From JdFR-22 sp964534325 (GTDB lineage Archaea > Halobacteriota > Archaeoglobi > Archaeoglobales > Archaeoglobaceae), in assembly GCA_964534325.1 (NCBI GenBank), contig CAZHOR010000005.1, positions 86,178 to 150,177 on the forward strand: a stretch of DNA of 64,000 nt, written 5' to 3'. The notes under the pieces were generated by a model. The model was not told the origin of the DNA. It searched no databases and saw nothing but the letters and a program-made list of their open reading frames with translations. Position numbers and translations under genes: made by a program. Shown here in pieces: positions 31,348 to 39,299 of the stretch. The first letter of the stretch is position 1, and the number at the start of each line of letters is the position of its first letter.

Positions 31348-32393
31348 TACTTCAGATAGCGTGGAAGGACCTCAAATCGGCCTTCAAAGAGAGGACCCTA
31401 ATCAGCATTGTGGCACTACAGCTATTCGTAGCCTTATTCGCTTCGGTCATCACGTTCGGTCTTCTGGTGCTGTATAGTCCGGGAGCCACAGGCTACGCCA
31501 TAGAAAAGGACGTTAGGGTGGGTCTTGTAGGTGATGCACCCGTTTTGAGAGACACCATCGACCCCTACAGCACCTACGATTCACTTGACGCGGCGCTGGA
31601 TGACTTTTACGATGGTAGAATCGATTCGGTAGTGCTTTTGACCGAAGAAAAATACTCTGACACCAATTACGTGCGGGTCATATTGCCCAAAGAGGAAATA
31701 AAAGCGATCCAATCCTCCCTCCTACTCAAAGAGAGGCTGAGAGAATATGAAGAGAAAATGAGGTCCATGCGAGATATACCTCCATCACTGGAGCTAAAGA
31801 CCTATAATACTCAGTTCAAGGAGATCGAGGTTCCGGAAAGCGTTTCCATAACCTATGAGTTCATCTACATACTACTCATTCCTCTGCTGGTGATAACCAC
31901 GGCAGCAACTTCTGCAGGAATGTTCATCGACCTCATCTCGGAAGAGAAAGAGACCAAAACCGCCCACGTACTGCTTTCCACTCCCGTGGGAGAGCAGCAG
32001 ATAGTTCAAGGGAAAATGCTCAGCTCGGTCCTCCTCACCGCCCTACTGACCCCCACATGGATAATCCTGTTAATACTGAACGGGATAGAGATAGCCAACA
32101 TTCCCCTCGTAATACTGCTATCCATATCCATCTCCCTCATCTTTCTGGCCATATCAGCCCTATCCGTCACCATCTCCAGAGACAGGGAAAGAGCACAGCT
32201 GGTGTTCTCCCTGTTGATCGTGGGAATAATTCCGTTGATGTTCTCTTCACCAGAGCTGCCCGCCATCCTCACGTCCCGAATAGCCGCCGGATCACCCTTT
32301 TCTATGGGATACGTGGGTCTCTACCTGTTGATGGGTGTCGGACTGGTGTTGGCGGTTTCCAGATCCCTACAGAATATATTTACGGATGTTTAG
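31344..32393 (+). CDS. ABC-2 type permease, second subunit
   Basis: A 349-residue membrane protein. An N-terminal helix (ISIVALQLFVALFASVITFG) is followed by an external domain of about 140 residues, then six helices. They include the ABC-2 motif EEKETKTAHVLLSTPVGEQQIVQGKMLSS, a cytoplasmic coupling element next to the second helix. It is shorter than its partner and lacks the protease-like extension. ATGA overlap with the preceding gene indicates translational coupling, so the exporter is probably a heterodimer of the two permeases with the ATPase encoded at 28474-29319. The substrate is unknown. It converges with the Mrp gene 20 bases downstream. Confidence 0.92.
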   Translation: MILQIAWKDLKSAFKERTLISIVALQLFVALFASVITFGLLVLYSPGATGYAIEKDVRVGLVGDAPVLRDTIDPYSTYDSLDAALDDFYDGRIDSVVLLTEEKYSDTNYVRVILPKEEIKAIQSSLLLKERLREYEEKMRSMRDIPPSLELKTYNTQFKEIEVPESVSITYEFIYILLIPLLVITTAATSAGMFIDLISEEKETKTAHVLLSTPVGEQQIVQGKMLSSVLLTALLTPTWIILLILNGIEIANIPLVILLSISISLIFLAISALSVTISRDRERAQLVFSLLIVGIIPLMFSSPELPAILTSRIAAGSPFSMGYVGLYLLMGVGLVLAVSRSLQNIFTDV

Positions 32394-32413
32394 ATTAAAA
32401 AAGATTATATTAA

Positions 32414-33196
32414 CTAAAAGCTAAAATCCTGGAAGTAGTCTGTCTTGAAGTCCTCGATTCTGCCCCTTTCCGCGAATTTGGATAGTTTGAGGTCTATGGG
32501 TATCTTGAAGACGTTTTTAATATCGTATTTGGCAGCCAGCTTGTCCACTTCCTCACCATAGAAGATCTTGGTCTCATCGCCGCAGGTGGGGCATTTAAAG
32601 TAGCTCATATTCTCTACAAGGCCGACTATCTCGGTATCAACCTTCTGCGACATCTTAATGGCTTTTTCCACCACCATCTCCGAGAGGTCGTGGGGTATGG
32701 TGACCATCAGGGAGCCGTCGAGCTCCACGAAGTCAAGCACTGTGAGCAGGGCTTCTCCGGTTCCGGGTGGGAAGTCGAATACCAGGTAGTCCAGATCGCC
32801 GAATGCGGTTCCCCCCAGAAAAGACCTTATGGCCTGGTTTATGGCAACCCCTCTCCACGAAACAGGTGATTCACTTCTGGGGAGGAGGAACTGGATGGAT
32901 AGCACTCTGATACCCAATTTATCCGTATAAACGGGCTCCAGCCCTTCTTCGCTCATTATCATCTCCTGTTTCTTGCTCTCAATACCGAAGAGCCGGGGGA
33001 TGCTGGGGCCCAGAAAATCGACATCGTAGACGCCCACATTATATCCTTCTCTGGCCAGATGGACAGCCAGTAATGCGGTTACTGTGGATTTACCTACTCC
33101 ACCTTTACCGCTCATAACACCTATCTTGTTCTTGACCTTCTTCATTCGATCAGCAATATCCTTACCGGTTATTGTTTTACCATCCACATGCTGCAT
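32414..33196 (-). CDS. Mrp/NBP35-type iron-sulfur cluster carrier ATPase
   Basis: A 260-residue P-loop ATPase of the Mrp/ApbC family. The deviant Walker A reads GVMSGKGGVGKSTVTALLA (27-45). The switch I Asp occurs in YDVDFLGPSIPRLFG, Walker B-like residues in DYLVFDFPPGTGE, and the CxxC that holds a bridging [4Fe-4S] cluster in FKCPTCGDE (about 202-206). Such proteins assemble and pass Fe-S clusters to apo-proteins, useful in an organism with so many ferredoxin-type enzymes. All motifs are intact and length is normal. It stands between convergent ABC permease genes and the bpsA-speD pair on its own strand. Confidence 0.95.
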   Translation of the reverse strand: MQHVDGKTITGKDIADRMKKVKNKIGVMSGKGGVGKSTVTALLAVHLAREGYNVGVYDVDFLGPSIPRLFGIESKKQEMIMSEEGLEPVYTDKLGIRVLSIQFLLPRSESPVSWRGVAINQAIRSFLGGTAFGDLDYLVFDFPPGTGEALLTVLDFVELDGSLMVTIPHDLSEMVVEKAIKMSQKVDTEIVGLVENMSYFKCPTCGDETKIFYGEEVDKLAAKYDIKNVFKIPIDLKLSKFAERGRIEDFKTDYFQDFSF

Positions 33197-33269
33197 AGTT
33201 ACACACCACTTAATTCAACACTATCAATACTAAACACTTAGATATGGACATAAATTTACTCAATATGAT

Positions 33270-34292
33270 CTAGTATGGGGTTGCCCAGCTCTCGTCATCT
33301 CGATACACTTCGTCATCCAGTATCATTTCGCCTTCTACCATTGGCTGCGGTTCTTTAACCGCTTCAACTCTGCAGAAAGTGGATTTATACCAGTCGTAAT
33401 CCACTTCGCTCCCGATCTTTTCTATTATGGGGAGCTTCTGCTGATACCTGAAGAAGTTGTTATCCGTCTGAGGATAAACGCTGAATTTCCTTCTCAGATC
33501 GGTTATGACGAAACCCATATCATGAAGCCTCTTCTCCATTTCGAACCATTTCTTGCGGGACGCTTCCAGAGTAGTGAGCCCGAAATAACCGCTGCAACCC
33601 TCTCCCCTAAGGGCCGAGACTGCGCGGGAAAGGAAAAGGGTTAGTCCCGGGACTGTCTCCACGGGATCGGTAACAAAGATATCGAAACTGCCCCTGACAT
33701 CAGAGGGGAGAGGCTGCTGGATATCGAACAAGTTCGCTTCCACAGGCAGATCATAACTGGCGGCAGCCTCATTTATGAATGATACCAGCCTCTCATCGAT
33801 TTCTCCTACCCACACCTTCTGAGGTAGGCCGGTTAGGGCTACGGCAATGCTGAAGAGGTCATCATCTCCCACAACAAATATATGAGCGTTTAGCAGATCC
33901 CCTCTCTCGTACATGAATGCTATTCTCTTCATGATATCCACGGGAGATATAAAGCCCTGATCGTATTCCTCTATAGCTTTAGGCCGGTCTTCGGCGATCT
34001 CTTCGAACTTCTCCTGCACGCTCTGGAGAAAACCACCTATCCTGTAACCTGTAGAAAAACAGCAGCTGCACCCCTGCTCTTCAATGGCCTTTAATCTTTC
34101 ATTCTCATTGGCGAGTTCCTGTGAAACGGCTATTTTGCCATCCTCCATTGATAGTGAGCCTTCGTCCTGCATTTCCTGCATAATGCTAAAGAATTCCGGT
34201 AAGCTGGCGTCCTGCTTGTCCACCAGCTCATACACCGACTTCTCTCCGTTTGCGAGGAGCTGGATTATCTGGTTCTTTATTCTGGATTCCAT
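33270..34292 (-). CDS. bpsA: Branched-chain polyamine synthase BpsA (N4-bis(aminopropyl)spermidine synthase)
   Basis: A 340-residue protein of the DUF43/BpsA family. An N-terminal winged-helix-like segment (1-65) precedes a Cys motif CSCCFSTG, the family block YDQGFISPVDIMKRIAFMYERGDL, the nucleotide loop IFVVGDDDLFSIAVALTG and DIFVTDPVETVPGL. Length fits Thermococcus BpsA. The enzyme adds aminopropyl groups from decarboxylated S-adenosylmethionine to spermidine to make branched polyamines, a trait linked to thermophiles. It is three bases downstream of speD, which makes the aminopropyl donor, so the two form a pathway operon. The ATG follows GGGGTTAGCC. Confidence 0.92.
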   Translation of the reverse strand: MESRIKNQIIQLLANGEKSVYELVDKQDASLPEFFSIMQEMQDEGSLSMEDGKIAVSQELANENERLKAIEEQGCSCCFSTGYRIGGFLQSVQEKFEEIAEDRPKAIEEYDQGFISPVDIMKRIAFMYERGDLLNAHIFVVGDDDLFSIAVALTGLPQKVWVGEIDERLVSFINEAAASYDLPVEANLFDIQQPLPSDVRGSFDIFVTDPVETVPGLTLFLSRAVSALRGEGCSGYFGLTTLEASRKKWFEMEKRLHDMGFVITDLRRKFSVYPQTDNNFFRYQQKLPIIEKIGSEVDYDWYKSTFCRVEAVKEPQPMVEGEMILDDEVYRDDESWATPY

Positions 34293-34294
34293 GG

Positions 34295-34633
34295 CTAACC
34301 CCTATCCAGTACGTAGTGTCTATAGGACTCAGGCTTGAATTTTTGCAGGAAAAGTTCAAAGGCTTTTTCCACCTTTGAGGTGTCGCCACAGGTAAAAACG
34401 TCGAGATTTACAAGCCCGTATTCGGGCCACGTATGAATGGAAATGTGAGATTCGGCAATAAGAATAACGCCCGTAACACCATAAGGGCTAAACTGTTTGT
34501 AAACAGAACCTACTCTGTCCAGCTCAGCCTTATCCGCCACCTCCTCTAAAACCTTCCTCACTGTATCCTCGTAAGCTATCAGCTCCTCTGAGACACCATA
34601 AAGTTCCGCGATTATGTGTCTCCCTACTATCAT
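34295..34633 (-). CDS. speD: S-adenosylmethionine decarboxylase proenzyme
   Basis: A 112-residue prokaryotic-type SpeD. The self-cleavage site lies in LIAESHISIHTWPEYG, where the Ser after Glu becomes the pyruvoyl group. The following block GLVNLDVFTCGD holds the catalytic Cys. The start ATG at 34633 gives MIVGRHIIAELYGV, the usual SpeD N-terminus, and lies behind GGGTGATAAC; the open frame seven codons further upstream is not needed. It makes decarboxylated SAM, used directly by BpsA encoded next. A long upstream region (34634-35023) could carry a leader. Confidence 0.96.
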   Translation of the reverse strand: MIVGRHIIAELYGVSEELIAYEDTVRKVLEEVADKAELDRVGSVYKQFSPYGVTGVILIAESHISIHTWPEYGLVNLDVFTCGDTSKVEKAFELFLQKFKPESYRHYVLDRG

Positions 34634-35023
34634 CGTTATCACCCATATTTTCACTCATTTTGTTCACCACCTCTAAGCTTTTATTTTGGCCGAATTCTCA
34701 ATCAAGCCGGTTTTAACGGGAAATTGATTATTTTTCGACCTGTAATTTTAATTTTAGCTTTGACGAGTGAGTTACTCCTAATGTAATTTTGTTTTTAAAG
34801 TTTTCGCATGAGTATGAGTTACGACTGAGAAAAATTGTCACTGCTGATAAATCATGATGTAAAGTACCCAACTCAATTGTTGAGAACCCGTATTGTGACG
34901 AGGTGAATAACCTGAGATGAGACCCACCGGACATGGGTCGAACTCCACCAGAATGACCGCTTTTGTTTTCCAGTTTCACACCAATCAGTAGATTAAAAAA
35001 TCAAATACCAAAATTAGATTCTA
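34634..35023. other. Intergenic region with hairpins between speD and PIN gene; possible speD leader or small RNA
   Basis: These 390 bases hold no convincing gene. Bases 34865-34960 are richer in GC than the flanks and form two local hairpins: CTCAA/TTGAG (34872-34884) and GACCCA/TGGGTC (34921-34939, loop CCGGACA). A leftward GTG-initiated frame of 83 codons covers 34728-34979, but it has no recognisable domain and its composition follows the hairpins. The stretch could be the 5' leader of speD, where control of polyamine synthesis would make sense, or an independent RNA. Confidence 0.35.
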
Positions 35024-35494
35024 ATGTCCCAGCAGAGCATTTATCTCGACTCAAGCATTATTATCGGGTATTTTGATGAAAAAGATCGTGATATAATGAA
35101 CCTATCAAGAAATGTAATCCATAAAGCAATCAAGATGAGTGAACAAAACCCAGAGATCGACATTAAAATACCTTCAGTTGTTCTGGGAGAGTTCTTATTG
35201 TGGTGTATAAGAAATGAGTGCCTGGATAATGTATCCTCAAAATTTCTAGAGATTCTGAAGAATCTTGAGGCAGATTTCCCCAGCCCAAAAAAAGATAATT
35301 ACACAAAAGCAAAATCTATTATGGATGTTGACGAACGGTATGAATCTCATGATACTCTGATAATAACTCACGCTCTTTTAGATTTTGATACAAAGTGGTT
35401 CTTAACTACTGAAGAACAATTTTTCTATGATGATTATATTGAGAAAGAAAAAGAAAGATTGGGAAACAATTTCAAGATTTCAGATAGGTTTTAG
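35024..35494 (+). CDS. PIN-domain nuclease (VapC-like)
   Basis: A 156-residue PIN-fold protein. The acidic active-site residues are visible: Asp9 (IYLDSSIIIGYF), Glu56 (VVLGEFLLW) and Asp110 (YESHDTLIITHALL), with the final FLTTEEQFFYDD block. PIN proteins are Mg-dependent RNases and are often toxins. No VapB-like antitoxin gene precedes it. The only close partner is a convergent gene whose end overlaps by four bases. Codon use is slightly more AT-rich than in the housekeeping genes, which fits an accessory, mobile gene. A solitary role in RNA processing is also possible. Confidence 0.82.
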   Translation: MSQQSIYLDSSIIIGYFDEKDRDIMNLSRNVIHKAIKMSEQNPEIDIKIPSVVLGEFLLWCIRNECLDNVSSKFLEILKNLEADFPSPKKDNYTKAKSIMDVDERYESHDTLIITHALLDFDTKWFLTTEEQFFYDDYIEKEKERLGNNFKISDRF

Positions 35495-35937
35495 TTGATT
35501 AACTTATACTTTTTTAATTCGTTTAACACTGATTCCAATTCTTCTCTATTCGCCCAGGGTTTGTTTCTTAGAACTAACTTTATTTTATCCTCATCAGAAA
35601 CCCCCGAGTTCTTTTTGGTGATCATTACAAAAGTAGCAGCAAATTCTAGCCATCTTTCAGTTTTGTTCTCAACAAGGTCAAAAAATTCACTCGCTAAATC
35701 TATTTCTTCTCCACTTAGGTCTTCCCCAAGTTGATAGTAGTCATCTGCTAGCTCAGGTGAATAAGGGCCATGAATGTACAAATTATATGAATAACCAGGA
35801 TCAAAACCAAATCCTTTAGCTAAATAAACAAATTTTTGTAGCCTGAGCCTATCATCAAACTTATTAAAGTTGAAATTAAAGCCTATATTCTCAAGCGATC
35901 TAACGAAAGCCGCAAGTTTGGGCAATTTTTCTGACAT
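35491..35937 (-). CDS. Hypothetical protein, DUF4065/YwgA-like pattern, convergent with PIN nuclease
   Basis: A 148-residue helical protein. The block DRLRLQKFVYLAKGFGFDPG followed by YNLYIHGPYSPELADDYYQL resembles the LQK-(L/V)-Y ... HGPYS signature of DUF4065 (Panacea)/YwgA-like families, some of which are antitoxins. The C-terminal half (WLEFAATFVMI, KPWANREELESVLNEL) is charged and helical. It lies tail to tail with the PIN gene, overlapping by four bases, so the pair could be an unusual convergent toxin-antitoxin arrangement. The family link is read by eye and should be treated as tentative. AT-rich composition matches the PIN gene. Confidence 0.65.
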   Translation of the reverse strand: MSEKLPKLAAFVRSLENIGFNFNFNKFDDRLRLQKFVYLAKGFGFDPGYSYNLYIHGPYSPELADDYYQLGEDLSGEEIDLASEFFDLVENKTERWLEFAATFVMITKKNSGVSDEDKIKLVLRNKPWANREELESVLNELKKYKLIN

Positions 35938-36069
35938 GTTATTTGATATATAAGCAAGACTTTTTTAAAACTTTTTGGGCAAGTCGAAAATAAGTATTGC
36001 AAATTTAAGGAACACTTAACAATTTACTATAGAACGAAATGTTTATAACAATCCAGATCATATTTCATT

Positions 36070-36717
36070 ATGATGATAATTGTGGTCATAGGTATAGTAG
36101 CAACTATTGTGGGGTTGGTCGGATACTCATTCAATCTGGAAAACGGGCTTGATGAAGAGAAAAGCCTTTCATCCGTGGTCAATTTCTACATGCTGGTATG
36201 CTTTACTCTGTTCGTCCACATGTACAGCCATTTCTACCACTTGAATCACATGTTCATTGAACTCTTCTTCGGGTTCTCGGTCACAGTTGCAGCGTTTTAT
36301 CTCCTGTGGAGCGTGATAATGGATGGAAAATTCAGCATAAAAGTCAATGGTCACATAGACCTCATGAGGCTCAAGAATGGCATACTATACGCGTCCATCA
36401 CATGGTTAATGGGTAAAGAGCTCGCTTTTTTGAAGCTACAGCCCTTCATGATACCAGGGCTCATCTTGCTGCCCATCTTTTTCGTTCTCCTCTACCCCAT
36501 GCTGGTAATAAGAGAGCTGAAATTGACCTTTTTCTACGAGAACTTCTCAGCCATATTCTCCAACTCATTCCTACTGGTGCTGTTCTCAGGAGTAGCTATA
36601 ATCAGCATGGCCTTCATTCCCAACGCATACCTGCCCATGGAGTCCCTGGCAGCCATAATCGCCCTCTACGTCATCTTGAAGATGAGCAAAGCAACCGAGC
36701 CATTCCTGGCCAGCTAA
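36070..36717 (+). CDS. Multi-pass membrane protein of unknown function
   Basis: A 215-residue membrane protein with about seven hydrophobic segments: 2-20, 35-55, 63-82, about 105-120, 128-150, 165-185 and 192-208. A His-containing loop (VHMYSHFYHLNHMF, about 50-63) could bind metal or haem but is not a known motif. No family was recognised. TTTATAA at 36042-36048 is centred 25 bases before the first ATG, so the transcript is probably leaderless. It is monocistronic, between the convergent PIN pair and a run of small genes on the other strand. Confidence 0.7.
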   Translation: MMIIVVIGIVATIVGLVGYSFNLENGLDEEKSLSSVVNFYMLVCFTLFVHMYSHFYHLNHMFIELFFGFSVTVAAFYLLWSVIMDGKFSIKVNGHIDLMRLKNGILYASITWLMGKELAFLKLQPFMIPGLILLPIFFVLLYPMLVIRELKLTFFYENFSAIFSNSFLLVLFSGVAIISMAFIPNAYLPMESLAAIIALYVILKMSKATEPFLAS

Positions 36718-36804
36718 AATTGACTGGAAAGCCGAATAAATCCATTCCTTAAAAATAAAAATAAATGTTAAGGATTAGGTTTCCATTTAAGGCTTAAAAC
36801 TTAA

Positions 36805-36972
36805 TTATTCCTCTTTCAGGACCTCTTTAGCAACCTCCTTAAGGTTCCTTTTATCTTTATTCAACGCCTCGTCCTTAAGGTCTTCAAGGTTTTCTTGCAG
36901 GAGTTTTTCGTCCTTACCGGCTTCTTTGCTTTGACCCTTTCTTTCGAATAGTTTCCACTTAAACGTTCGCAT
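36805..36972 (-). CDS. Small charged hypothetical protein
   Basis: A 55-residue protein from the ATG at 36972, which follows GGGGTTAG. It starts MRTFKWKLFERKGQSKEAG and is almost wholly Lys and Glu-rich helix (EKLLQENLEDLKDEALNKD), a probable single amphipathic helix or coiled coil. The frame is open to 37056, giving 83 residues, but the extra part has no ribosome site. Similar short Lys/Glu proteins are common in thermophilic archaea and are rarely characterised. No family is recognised; coding status is likely but not certain. Confidence 0.5.
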   Translation of the reverse strand: MRTFKWKLFERKGQSKEAGKDEKLLQENLEDLKDEALNKDKRNLKEVAKEVLKEE

Positions 36973-37080
36973 AAAACTAACCCCGGCATAATATAGTTGT
37001 CCTGAACTATCATAAATCTTTTGCTTTAAGGACTTGATGATAAGGAAATCAACCAAAAATGAGTGGTCGAAATTGAAAAA

Positions 37081-37359
37081 TCAGTATTTTTTAGACTCTA
37101 TTATTTTATTCTCCTGCCGGTTCCTGAACAGCTCCAGAACGATTCCGAAGAACGCCAACACAATCCCCATAGCGTAGAGGACCAGCTTATCCATAGCACC
37201 GGGATCTGAAGGCATAAATAAACCTATGACAATAAAGAGAGCCCCAAAGACAGCAAGAGCATAATTTCTTCTTCTGTAACCCAGCAAATTCGCTCCACAG
37301 GCACCACAGTATCTCCATGTAGAAGAAACGCTTTCACCGCATTTCGGACACTTAGGCAT
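37081..37359 (-). CDS. Zinc-ribbon membrane microprotein
   Basis: A 92-residue protein. The N-terminal zinc ribbon reads CPKCGESVSSTWRYCGACGAN (two CxxC knuckles, residues 4-24). Two transmembrane helices follow (YALAVFGALFIVIGLFM and LVLYAMGIVLAFFGIVLEL), then a basic tail. Many archaea have such zinc-ribbon plus membrane proteins with unknown roles. Codon use and the intact knuckles support a real gene. It is followed on the same strand by another small gene. No function can be assigned. Confidence 0.8.
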   Translation of the reverse strand: MPKCPKCGESVSSTWRYCGACGANLLGYRRRNYALAVFGALFIVIGLFMPSDPGAMDKLVLYAMGIVLAFFGIVLELFRNRQENKIIESKKY

Positions 37360-37434
37360 TGTTTCAAAAAGAAAATTTGAAGTTATTACTTAAGTTTTGC
37401 TGAAGAGCGAAGAGCCTATAATAGTAGAAAAGAG

Positions 37435-37620
37435 TCAGTATATCAACAGATTAGATTTTGTGGTAGCTGTATTGGTAGCTGTGTTAATCTCATCCACTAT
37501 TACAAGAGGTACATTTCCTCTAATGCGGTGTTCTTCCATATGGTTTCTCATTTCCTCTAATAAAGCGTAAATATTATCTCCAGCAAACCTCTTTCCACAT
37601 GCCCTACATGCTATGAACAT
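37435..37620 (-). CDS. C2H2-like zinc-finger microprotein
   Basis: A 61-residue protein. One zinc-finger-like unit is seen: CRACGKRFAGDNIYALLEEM followed by HMEEH, with CxxC and HxxxH ligands at about residues 5, 8, 27 and 31. The last third (INTATNTATTKSNLLIY) is low complexity. Archaeal single-finger proteins of this size occur widely and may bind nucleic acid. Only the finger supports the call. It stands on the same strand as the neighbouring small genes. Confidence 0.6.
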   Translation of the reverse strand: MFIACRACGKRFAGDNIYALLEEMRNHMEEHRIRGNVPLVIVDEINTATNTATTKSNLLIY

Positions 37621-37773
37621 TCTTAACCCCCCGCACCTTCAATATCGACTTTCAGTATCGACTGTCTGTTCTGAAAGTACTTATAACTGTACGTAAGTAA
37701 AATCAGAAATTAGGTTACTACTATAACTAAATTATTTATTCTAAGATGTAAAAGAAATGAGGTAAGTTTTCTT

Positions 37774-38028
37774 TCAATTCAGGTAGAACATGAACTCATA
37801 ATCCTTGTTTACGGTTATCCTCAGGTTGCTTCCCCTTTTATTGGCGTATATTTCCCAGCTCTTATCTCCGCAGCATTCTGCAACGGGATACCAGTCACCC
37901 TTCTCGTGATCACACCAGGAGAGCATCATAGCGTCTCCGAAATTGGATGCAAGATATTTTGCCAGCTCTCTTGCCCTACCAAAACCAAATTCTGAGTCGT
38001 TATCTTTAATATTCACTTCGATCTCCAT
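37774..38028 (-). CDS. AF1514-like small conserved archaeal protein
   Basis: An 84-residue protein: ARELAKYLASNFGDAMMLSWCDHEKGDWYP, then ECCGDKSWEIYANKRGSNLRITVN and VNKDYEFMFYL. The FGDAMxLSWxDxE and CCG(D)xxWExYAxxRG(x)LRI features match the AF1514-type family of uncharacterised proteins found in Archaeoglobus and some bacteria. The three cysteines might bind a metal. No function is known. The gene stands alone with an AT-rich upstream region. Recognition is from memory of the family pattern, so moderate confidence. Confidence 0.75.
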   Translation of the reverse strand: MEIEVNIKDNDSEFGFGRARELAKYLASNFGDAMMLSWCDHEKGDWYPVAECCGDKSWEIYANKRGSNLRITVNKDYEFMFYLN

Positions 38029-38188
38029 ACAATAAATTGGTTTTCGCCACTTATTAAACTTGCCTCAATACTTATAGTTTAAAACCGCATAATCAAATGT
38101 TACTTTCGCATTACACGACAGGTATTTGTCCCTTAAAGAACACCATTGCTCAGACAGTAAAGAGCGAAACCTCCCGCCACCTGTCTAA

Positions 38189-38209
38189 AGTGGTGGTACA
38201 ACCACCACT
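38189..38209. terminator. Perfect nine-base-pair hairpin between convergent regions
   Basis: AGTGGTGGT (38189-38197) and ACCACCACT (38201-38209) are perfect inverted repeats with a three-base loop ACA. The hairpin lies about 70 bases beyond the stop of the DUF1464 gene, which is transcribed toward it, and could end or protect that transcript. No strong U-run follows on either strand, so intrinsic termination is uncertain. Confidence 0.45.
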
Positions 38210-38276
38210 ACTATTATTCTTTCAATATACGGCTTTCGAGAGAAAACTTCGAACAATGGGGTCAAAAGTCGGTCTG

Positions 38277-39299
38277 CTAAGGGAAATCAAGGTATCTCTT
38301 TACTTCAGGGGCCATGTAATCCAGAACAGTGCCTCCCGCTCTTTTGATCTCCAGGTGCTCCACCAGATCTTCGAACCGCCCTCCAGAAAGCCCATCTGCA
38401 ATAATCGCCGCCCCCATTGCAGATTGCTTACCTCCCTTGAGGTCCAAAATCTCATAGCGGTAGTCATCTCCTGCTTCCTGGAACACTTTCCTGAAACGGG
38501 GGATGGAAAAGAATCTTCCGGAGGTCATTATCCTCACGGGCCTATCTTTCATTGCTGTCTCTACCGACCTTATTCCTTTGAACATCAGCTCCGCCAGCCA
38601 CTCCATAATCTCCTGGGGTAAGTCCTCCGGAGCTGCAGTCAGGCCAAAATAATTTTTGATGCCTCCATTGAATATCATGGACTTGGGGAAAGGAGAAAGC
38701 AGGTAAGCCAATTCACCGTCTATGGAGCCGGTGGACCTGTAGGCGAGAGAGCCGGAGGTGCCCCCTATCCCATCCACAATTTTTCCTCCCTCCACCGCAA
38801 TAAATGCATTGAATCCGGAACCGGCTTCCACCAGAACGAAGTTCTGTTCACCGTATTCGACTTCTTCGCTTAGCTGGTCAAGCGCCAGTGCAACGGAGCA
38901 GACCTTATCAGGAGTCCCCATATCTATTTTGTTGATCTTCCTGTATTCCGGGACTGTGGGGAGGTGGATCACCCCCGGAATGGTCTTGATGTTGATCTTA
39001 CTCGACCTTGCCATCTCTATCAGGGCTCGCAGACCCACTGAAGGTTTTTTATCTTTGCTCAAGGTCATCAACGATATATCTTCATCGGTCAGGTCGGTGA
39101 AACTCTTTACGGGTGAGCCGTAACCCGATAGACCGGCAACAGCTTCCGCCCCACTCTCTTCAAGGGCATCAAAAATAAGTTCAGGGTTCTTCTTCACTGT
39201 GGAAGTTTCCAGTATACGGCTGAAGAGTTCTTGCCCGTTTTCCATGGCATAGACCTGATAGGTCTCCGTGCCAGCATCAACTCCGGCTGCGATCACCAT
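38277..39299 (-). CDS. DUF1464 (COG2441) predicted butyrate kinase-like protein
   Basis: A 340-residue protein of the ASKHA kinase-like fold. It begins VIAAGVDAGTETYQVYAMENG, a phosphate-1 motif of the GxDxGT type. Later come VLVEAGSGFNAFIAVEGGKI (phosphate-2-like), GIGGTSGSLAYRSTGSIDGELAYLL and the adenosine-type GGKQSAMGAAIIADGL near the end. The DUF1464/COG2441 family is annotated as predicted butyrate kinase, but substrate and activity are not established. The start overlaps the end of the RNA ligase gene by seven bases, and the pair overlaps the CBS gene upstream, so all three are one operon. Confidence 0.88.
   Translation of the reverse strand: MVIAAGVDAGTETYQVYAMENGQELFSRILETSTVKKNPELIFDALEESGAEAVAGLSGYGSPVKSFTDLTDEDISLMTLSKDKKPSVGLRALIEMARSSKINIKTIPGVIHLPTVPEYRKINKIDMGTPDKVCSVALALDQLSEEVEYGEQNFVLVEAGSGFNAFIAVEGGKIVDGIGGTSGSLAYRSTGSIDGELAYLLSPFPKSMIFNGGIKNYFGLTAAPEDLPQEIMEWLAELMFKGIRSVETAMKDRPVRIMTSGRFFSIPRFRKVFQEAGDDYRYEILDLKGGKQSAMGAAIIADGLSGGRFEDLVEHLEIKRAGGTVLDYMAPEVKRYLDFP

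Noticed and set aside
34930..34952. tRNA-like string GGGTCGAACTCCACCA
   Set aside because: It resembles a T-arm and CCA end, but no acceptor stem, D-arm or anticodon arm can be built upstream. It is not a tRNA.
34728..34979. 83-codon GTG-initiated frame upstream of speD
   Set aside because: No domain was recognised, and its sequence spans hairpin-forming DNA. A leader or small RNA is equally likely, so it is reported only as an intergenic feature.
38097..38621. 174-codon frame on the + strand
   Set aside because: Its second half is antisense to the DUF1464 gene. The first part covers the hairpin region and has no coding support.
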